Below, in pieces: positions 61,500-64,000 of a stretch of 64,000 nucleotides of DNA. The stretch's first letter is position 1. Each line of letters begins with the position of its first letter. Position numbers and translations under genes: made by a program. Source of the DNA: Thermomonas fusca DSM 15424. GTDB lineage: Bacteria; Pseudomonadota; Gammaproteobacteria; Xanthomonadales; Xanthomonadaceae. A model generated the notes under the pieces. The model saw nothing but the letters and a program-made list of their open reading frames with translations. It did not search any database and was not told the origin of the DNA. Location: NCBI RefSeq assembly GCF_000423885.1, contig NZ_AUIV01000022.1, positions 11,396 to 75,395 of the forward strand. Reading direction: 5' to 3'.

Positions 61500-62713
61500 A
61501 GCCAGCGCCACGCTGGCCACTGCATCCGGCCCCCAGAGAAGGCGAAGCCTTGTCTTCGTGGCTCAACCGCGTGGCCCTTTGCTATCACATGGAGGTGTCC
61601 GAGCTGCTGGAGCACGATCTTGGTCACGCTCAGGTTGATGACCTGGATACCGCGCCACCACTGGCGCTGTTGGCGATGCTCTCCCAGCGGAGCGGCATCG
61701 AGCCGGACCGGCTGCGTTGCATGAGTTTCGCCGGCTGGGTGCCTTGGCTACTGGACAGCCTTGATGATCAGATTCCAGACGCATTGGAAACCTATGCGTT
61801 CCAGCTCTCGGTGCTGCTGCCGAAACTCCGCCGTAGGACGCGATCCATCACGAGCTGGCGTGCCTGGCTGCCCAGCCAGCCGATACATCGCGCCTGTCCG
61901 CTCTGTCTGAACGACCCGGCAAACCACGCCGTACTGCTTGCATGGAAGCTGCCCCTGATGCTGAGCTGCCCGCTGCATGGCTGCTGGCTGGAATCCTATT
62001 GGGGCGTGCCTGGGCGGTTTCTCGGCTGGGAGAACGCCGACACTGCGTCGCGCACCGCCAGCGACGCGATTGCAGTGATGGACCGGCGTACCTGGCAGGC
62101 ACTGACGACCGGCCATGTGGAACTGCCGCGCCGACGCATCCACGCTGGTTTGTGGTTTCGACTGCTACGCACGCTGCTCGATGAGCTGAACACCCCGCTT
62201 TCGGCGTGCGGAACCTACGCGGGGTATCTTCGCCAAGTCTGGCAAGGCTGCGGGCATCCGCTGCGTGCTGGGCAAAGTCTGTGGCGACCGTATGAAACCC
62301 TGAACCCGGCAATACGGTTGCAGATGCTGGAGGCGGCGGCAACGGCAATCAGCTTGATCGAGGTGAGGGATATCAGCCCGCCAGGCGAGCATGCAAAGCT
62401 GTTCTGGTCCGAGCCCCAAACCGGGTTCACCAGTGGTCTGCCGGCGAAAGCGCCGAAGCCCGAACCCGTCAATCACTGGCAACGGGCGGTCCAAGCTATC
62501 AGTGAGGCGATCATTGAAGCGCGGCACGACCCCGAGACGGCACGCTCGCTGTTCGCGTTGGCTTCCTATGGTCGGCGCGATCCCGCTTCCCTGGAACAGT
62601 TGCGCACCACCTTTGCAAAGGAAGGCATCCCCCCGGAATTTTTGTCACATTACGAGCCTAATGGGCCCTTTGCATGTCTTAGACAGAATGACGGGTTAAG
62701 TGACAACTTTTGA
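61496..62713 (+). CDS. tniQ: Transposition protein TniQ
   Basis: TnsD/TniQ-type accessory protein, 405 residues, required with TniA and TniB for cointegrate formation. A zinc-binding cluster is visible at HRACPLCLNDPANHAVLLA and SCPLHGC. The start is GTG at 61496, overlapping the tniB stop (GTGA), and gives KPAPRWPLHPAPREGEALS. The 3' end runs into the res region. Confidence 0.93.
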   Translation: MKPAPRWPLHPAPREGEALSSWLNRVALCYHMEVSELLEHDLGHAQVDDLDTAPPLALLAMLSQRSGIEPDRLRCMSFAGWVPWLLDSLDDQIPDALETYAFQLSVLLPKLRRRTRSITSWRAWLPSQPIHRACPLCLNDPANHAVLLAWKLPLMLSCPLHGCWLESYWGVPGRFLGWENADTASRTASDAIAVMDRRTWQALTTGHVELPRRRIHAGLWFRLLRTLLDELNTPLSACGTYAGYLRQVWQGCGHPLRAGQSLWRPYETLNPAIRLQMLEAAATAISLIEVRDISPPGEHAKLFWSEPQTGFTSGLPAKAPKPEPVNHWQRAVQAISEAIIEARHDPETARSLFALASYGRRDPASLEQLRTTFAKEGIPPEFLSHYEPNGPFACLRQNDGLSDNF

Positions 62714-62736
62714 CGGTTAGAACTTTCCGGCGCATA

Positions 62737-62766
62737 CTGTCACATAATCGAACGTATATGTGACAG
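62737..62766. promoter_or_regulatory. res site palindrome for the TniR resolvase
   Basis: CTGTCACATA and TATGTGACAG form perfect ten-base arms with a ten-base centre, directly upstream of tniR. Further TGTCACATTA and AAGTGACAAC segments at 62644-62708 are likely accessory subsites. Position between tniQ and tniR matches res in Tn5053, where TniR resolves cointegrates and may also regulate its own gene. Confidence 0.8.
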
Positions 62767-62773
62767 GCAGAAC

Positions 62774-63388
62774 ATGCTGATTGGCTACATGCGGGTATCG
62801 AAGGCGGATGGCTCCCAAGCCACCGACCTACAGCGCGATGCGCTGATCGCGGCTGGCGTCGATTCGGCCCATCTCTACGAAGACCAGGCATCGGGTAAGC
62901 GCGAGGATCGGCCTGGTCTGGCAAGCTGCTTGAAGGCGCTGCGCTCAGGCGACACGTTGGTCGTGTGGAAACTGGATCGTCTCGGGCGCGACCTGCGCCA
63001 TCTGATCAACACCGTGCACGACCTGACCGGACGTGGCATCGGTCTCAAGGTGCTGACGGGGCATGGTGCCGCCATCGACACCACGACGGCTGCCGGTAAA
63101 CTGGTTTTCGGCATCTTCGCCGCACTGGCCGAATTCGAGCGCGAGCTGATCGCAGAGCGCACAGTAGCGGGCTTGGCCTCGGCGCGGGCGCGGGGCCGCA
63201 AAGGCGGGCGGCCTTTCAAAATGACCGCCGCCAAGTTGCGCTTGGCGATGGCCGCGATGGGGCAGCCAGAAACCAAGGTCAGTGATCTGTGCCAGGAGCT
63301 GGGCATCACCAGGCAGACGCTGTACCGACATCTCTCGCCCAAGGGAGAGTTGCGTCCGGATGGTGCGAAATTGCTGGGGCATGCCTGA
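62774..63388 (+). CDS. tniR: Serine resolvase TniR
   Basis: Resolvase/invertase-family serine recombinase of 204 residues. The catalytic serine lies in MLIGYMRVSKADGSQATDLQ, followed by the active-site arginine region VVWKLDRLGRDLRHLI and the EFERELIAERT helix. The C-terminal helix-turn-helix is VSDLCQELGITRQTLYRHL. It resolves Tn402-type cointegrates at the adjacent res site. Intact. Confidence 0.96.
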   Translation: MLIGYMRVSKADGSQATDLQRDALIAAGVDSAHLYEDQASGKREDRPGLASCLKALRSGDTLVVWKLDRLGRDLRHLINTVHDLTGRGIGLKVLTGHGAAIDTTTAAGKLVFGIFAALAEFERELIAERTVAGLASARARGRKGGRPFKMTAAKLRLAMAAMGQPETKVSDLCQELGITRQTLYRHLSPKGELRPDGAKLLGHA

Positions 63389-63399
63389 CCGCCTTAAGG

Positions 63400-63658
63400 T
63401 CACTCAGTCGTACTCGGACTCCAGAATGCCTGATGGACAGCCGGTAGTGCCGCAAGTCGTTTGACCAGCGCATCCAGGTCGTCACCATCGACCGACGTGG
63501 CCACCAAGGTCGCTTCGATCTCGACATCCTCCTCGCCGAAGGCGTGAATATCGAGGTCTCGCGTCGGATAGCTGCTGCGTTCCAGCTCTTCCTCAAGCTG
63601 GGCCATCACCATCTTCTGATGCGCTCGCTCGGCGATCACATAGACGGTATTCGTCACC
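63400..63658 (-). pseudogene. MgtC/SapB-like C-terminal domain remnant cut by an IS
   Basis: About 85 residues remain: VYVIAERAHQKMVMAQLEEE, a middle DLDIHAFGEEDVEIEATLVA, then VDGDDLDALVKRLAALPAVH and the end FWSPSTTE. This resembles the ACT-like C-terminal domain of MgtC/SapB proteins, which normally follows a membrane domain of about 130 residues. Reading upstream, the frame meets a stop inside the neighbouring IS3-type sequence, so the membrane part has been lost from this copy. It is cargo of the Tn402-type element and converges on tniR. Confidence 0.7.
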
Positions 63659-64000
63659 TGGGTTCTACCCCGAAATCACGGACGGTTGTGAAAGAGCTGA
63701 GAACTTCTGATCCTGCCTGGCGACCCTACGTCGCATCCTCGGGTTGTGGAATCGCTCGATGTATTCGAACACATCGGACCTTGCAGCATCGAGTGTCGGA
63801 TACGTCATGCGGTAAACGCGCTCGCGCTTGAGCAGGCCGAAGAAGCCTTCGCAGGCTGCGTTGTCACCGCAATGCCCCACCGCGCTCATCGAGCACACCA
63901 ACGCGTTGGTCGCCAAGTAACGCAGGTAATCGCCGCTCCGGAACTGGCTGCCACGATCCGAATGAAGGATCACCGGGTGGCTGCCTTGGCGCTGCCAGAC
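63659..64000 (-). mobile_element. IS3-family insertion sequence (one end only)
   Basis: The region holds the 3' end of an IS3-type transposase gene running off the window. The IS boundary is placed near 63659 (TGGGTTCTACCCCG) because the MgtC-like frame ends there and the transposase stop lies six bases further in. The exact end and its inverted repeat need the other side of the element. Confidence 0.7.
63665..64000 (-). CDS. IS3-family transposase, C-terminal part (5' end outside window)
   Basis: The integrase core of an IS3 OrfB. The second catalytic Asp lies in ILHSDRGSQFRSGDYLRYL and the Glu in GDNAACEGFFGLLKRERVY, followed by YIERFHNPRMRRRVARQDQK. The frame is open to base 64000, reading VWQRQGSHPV before the first internal methionine-type start. 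The fragment is about 111 residues and intact as far as visible. Confidence 0.88.
   Translation of the reverse strand, partial: VWQRQGSHPVILHSDRGSQFRSGDYLRYLATNALVCSMSAVGHCGDNAACEGFFGLLKRERVYRMTYPTLDAARSDVFEYIERFHNPRMRRRVARQDQKFSALSQPSVISG

Larger units (their letters stand above)
58765..64000 (+). mobile_element. Tn5053/Tn402-family transposon (left part; right end outside window)
   Basis: A tniA-tniB-tniQ-res-tniR module behind a 25-base terminal repeat starting TGTCATTTTCAGAAGACGAC. Gene order, protein lengths (560, 302, 405 and 204 residues) and sequences match the Tn5053/Tn402 group, which often carries mercury resistance or integrons. The cargo seen in the window is an MgtC-like fragment broken by an IS3-family element. 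The second inverted repeat and target duplication lie beyond base 64000; the five bases before the left repeat are GTGGC. Confidence 0.93.

Overview
The window is a stretch of a GC-rich gammaproteobacterial chromosome. Gene order (rnr-rlmB, rplU-rpmA-obgE, rpsT/murJ/ribF/ileS/lspA/ispH), protein sequences and GC-rich codon use point to Lysobacteraceae (Xanthomonadaceae), in or near the Thermomonas/Luteimonas/Lysobacter group. This placement is inferred from family knowledge, not from a database search. The organism can respire nitrate, because a complete membrane nitrate reductase operon is present.

Layout. 1-4.7 kb: rnr (start outside the window), a lone secreted hypothetical, rlmB, a small membrane protein and RNase T. 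4.75-6.8 kb (minus strand): a three-gene MNIO RiPP/bufferin operon whose Cys-rich precursor carries two EF-hands between EGKCG repeats. 6.9-14.2 kb: a phosphate-starvation module (phoU, pstBAC, two tandem pstS genes) with a Pho-box-like array, divergent from an OprP/OprO-type porin. 14.3-24.2 kb: nth, an enoyl-CoA hydratase, an FKBP-like protein, a chain of small translationally coupled genes (DUF1289, Nudix, sseA, arsC-like), an enoyl-CoA isomerase, a thioesterase and uvrA. 24.2-33.7 kb: housekeeping (rplU-rpmA-obgE, rpsT, murJ, ribF, ileS-lspA-ispH, tRNA-Thr). 33.8-43.2 kb: a calcium-loop protein, radA, an EmrAB/outer-membrane factor efflux set under a MarR repressor, a CcsA-type membrane protein and two small unknowns. 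43.3-47.8 kb: a molybdenum-cofactor operon (moaA, a moaC-moaB fusion, moeA, moaD, moaE and a DUF7009-like gene) behind an FNR-like box and a probable Moco riboswitch. 48.0-58.5 kb: narK-narG-narH-narJ-narI-parvulin-narK1 behind two FNR-like boxes. 58.5-64.0 kb: the left part of a Tn5053/Tn402-type transposon (terminal repeat, tniA, tniB, tniQ, res, tniR) that has cut a TDT-family transporter gene. Its cargo side holds an MgtC-like C-terminal remnant that is itself cut by an IS3-family element running off the window.

How it fits together. The Moco and nar operons form one functional block: MoaA/MoaCB/MoaDE/MoeA build the cofactor that NarG needs. Both start regions carry TTGAY-N4-RTCAA boxes, and the Moco leader RNA would add end-product feedback. 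NarJ and perhaps the parvulin assist NarGHI assembly, while two NarK types handle nitrate uptake and nitrite export. The MNIO operon is the most unusual system in the window. No rRNA genes, CRISPR arrays or phage genes were seen, and no gap between genes exceeds about 300 bases.
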